DNA from: Commensalibacter melissae
GTDB taxonomy: Bacteria; Pseudomonadota; Alphaproteobacteria; Acetobacterales; Acetobacteraceae
Assembly (NCBI RefSeq): GCF_009734185.1
Contig: NZ_CP046393.1
Location: 736,501-800,500 of the forward strand
Reading direction: 5' to 3'
DNA: 64,000 nucleotides
Under the pieces are notes generated by a model. The model ran no database searches, had not been told where the DNA came from, and saw only the letters and a program-made list of their open reading frames with translations. Of the stretch, positions 63,672 to 64,000 are shown piece after piece. How positions within the stretch are numbered: position 1 is the first letter of the stretch; each line of letters opens with the position of its first letter. A program made the position numbers and the translations under genes.

Positions 63672-64000
63672 TTACCAGCTTATTGAACGATCCAGCTGTT
63701 TGTTCAAGGCATTAGTTTTATCAAGGATATTAGCAATGAATTGATCTTTTTCACTCGCTTTGAAATAATTGAAAATATCCTGTATTGTATTGAGTGCTGT
63801 ATATCCCCGGTTATTCTTAAACAACTTTTCAGCATGGTCATACATACCCTGCGCAATTAGTCGTTTGATATTGATATTTTGATCGTCAATATAAAAATTA
63901 ATCAGTTGATCATATGTTTGTTTAATTTCAATACCTTTATGTAACATAATTTGAAGCTTTGCTTTTTTTAAAATTGCATCGGCACCATTATAGCGGGTTT
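63672..64000 (-). CDS. Uncharacterised protein, N-terminus beyond window
   Basis: The minus-strand frame is open from its stop at 63672 to the window edge, so the gene probably starts beyond 64000; an internal Met at 63947 is not needed as a start because codons upstream (TRYNGADAILKKAKLQI) remain coding-like. The visible 108 residues are helical and mixed in charge (for example GMYDHAEKLFKNNRGYTALN and DIFNYFKASEKDQFIANI). I recognise no family. It converges with ilvC. Confidence 0.6.
   Translation of the reverse strand, partial: TRYNGADAILKKAKLQIMLHKGIEIKQTYDQLINFYIDDQNINIKRLIAQGMYDHAEKLFKNNRGYTALNTIQDIFNYFKASEKDQFIANILDKTNALNKQLDRSISW

Overview
The window is an AT-rich, gene-dense stretch of chromosome from an alphaproteobacterium. 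The gene content points to the acetic acid bacteria (Acetobacteraceae): a ThDP pyruvate decarboxylase, a membrane malate:quinone oxidoreductase, a class I aldolase, a fructose-6-phosphate-aldolase-type transaldolase, Bcr/CflA-type efflux, OpgD/OpgH glucan synthesis and an alpha-type zapA-6S RNA-FTHF cyclo-ligase locus. The low GC, short intergenic spaces and absence of mobile DNA fit a host-associated genus such as Commensalibacter. That genus is an inference from content, not a search result. I see no insertion sequence, prophage, CRISPR array or replication origin.

Layout. 0-5.3 kb: the edge of an OmpA-like protein, suhB, a complete EF-P lysylation set (efp and epmB on the minus strand, epmA diverging) and a fasciclin lipoprotein. 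5.3-10 kb: a decayed gene, thiE, a GtrA/GT2 glycosylation pair, a class I aldolase and two small unknown genes. 10-20.5 kb: zapA, 6S RNA, fau, a YmdB-type phosphodiesterase, a TonB-like protein, a DNA glycosylase, a quinone reductase, ruvX, a ClC-type anion transporter and fsa, then the glnB-glnA operon. 21.2-27.4 kb: a compact, apparently specialised biosynthetic locus (PaaK/CapK-like adenylating enzyme, group II PLP decarboxylase, isochorismatase-like hydrolase, free-standing condensation-type acyltransferase, GlxA/AraC regulator). 27.4-37.5 kb: uvrA, ssb, gyrA, coaD, a cyclophilin, tRNA-Lys and pdc. 37.5-43.8 kb: a KpsT/KpsM-type ABC pair, mqo, an MFS exporter, and a fructosamine-kinase/LMW-phosphatase pair. 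44.1-50.2 kb: a five-gene, translationally coupled operon built around an MCE (Mla-like) lipid-transport module. 50.2-64 kb: a DUF423 protein, a coiled-coil gene with a Nudix hydrolase, opgD-opgH, an orphan D12 adenine methylase, serB, miaA, ilvB-ilvH-ilvC and the edge of an unknown gene.

The most unusual system is the 44.1-50.2 kb operon. Its ABC ATPase-like subunit has lost Walker A, signature, Walker B and H-loop residues, and its first gene is a Cache-GAF membrane sensor whose cyclase-like domain has lost one metal-binding Asp and the transition-state Asn/Arg. Both catalytic-looking partners of an MCE transporter therefore appear to be pseudoenzymes held in one operon. The second candidate is the 21.2-27.4 kb locus, whose gene set suggests acid activation, amine formation by decarboxylation, and amide or ester joining without an obvious carrier protein.

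Other linked functions: PII and glutamine synthetase share an operon and both keep their modification tyrosines. The kinase/phosphatase pair looks like a protein deglycation module. Pyruvate decarboxylase and the ilv genes draw on the same pyruvate pool.
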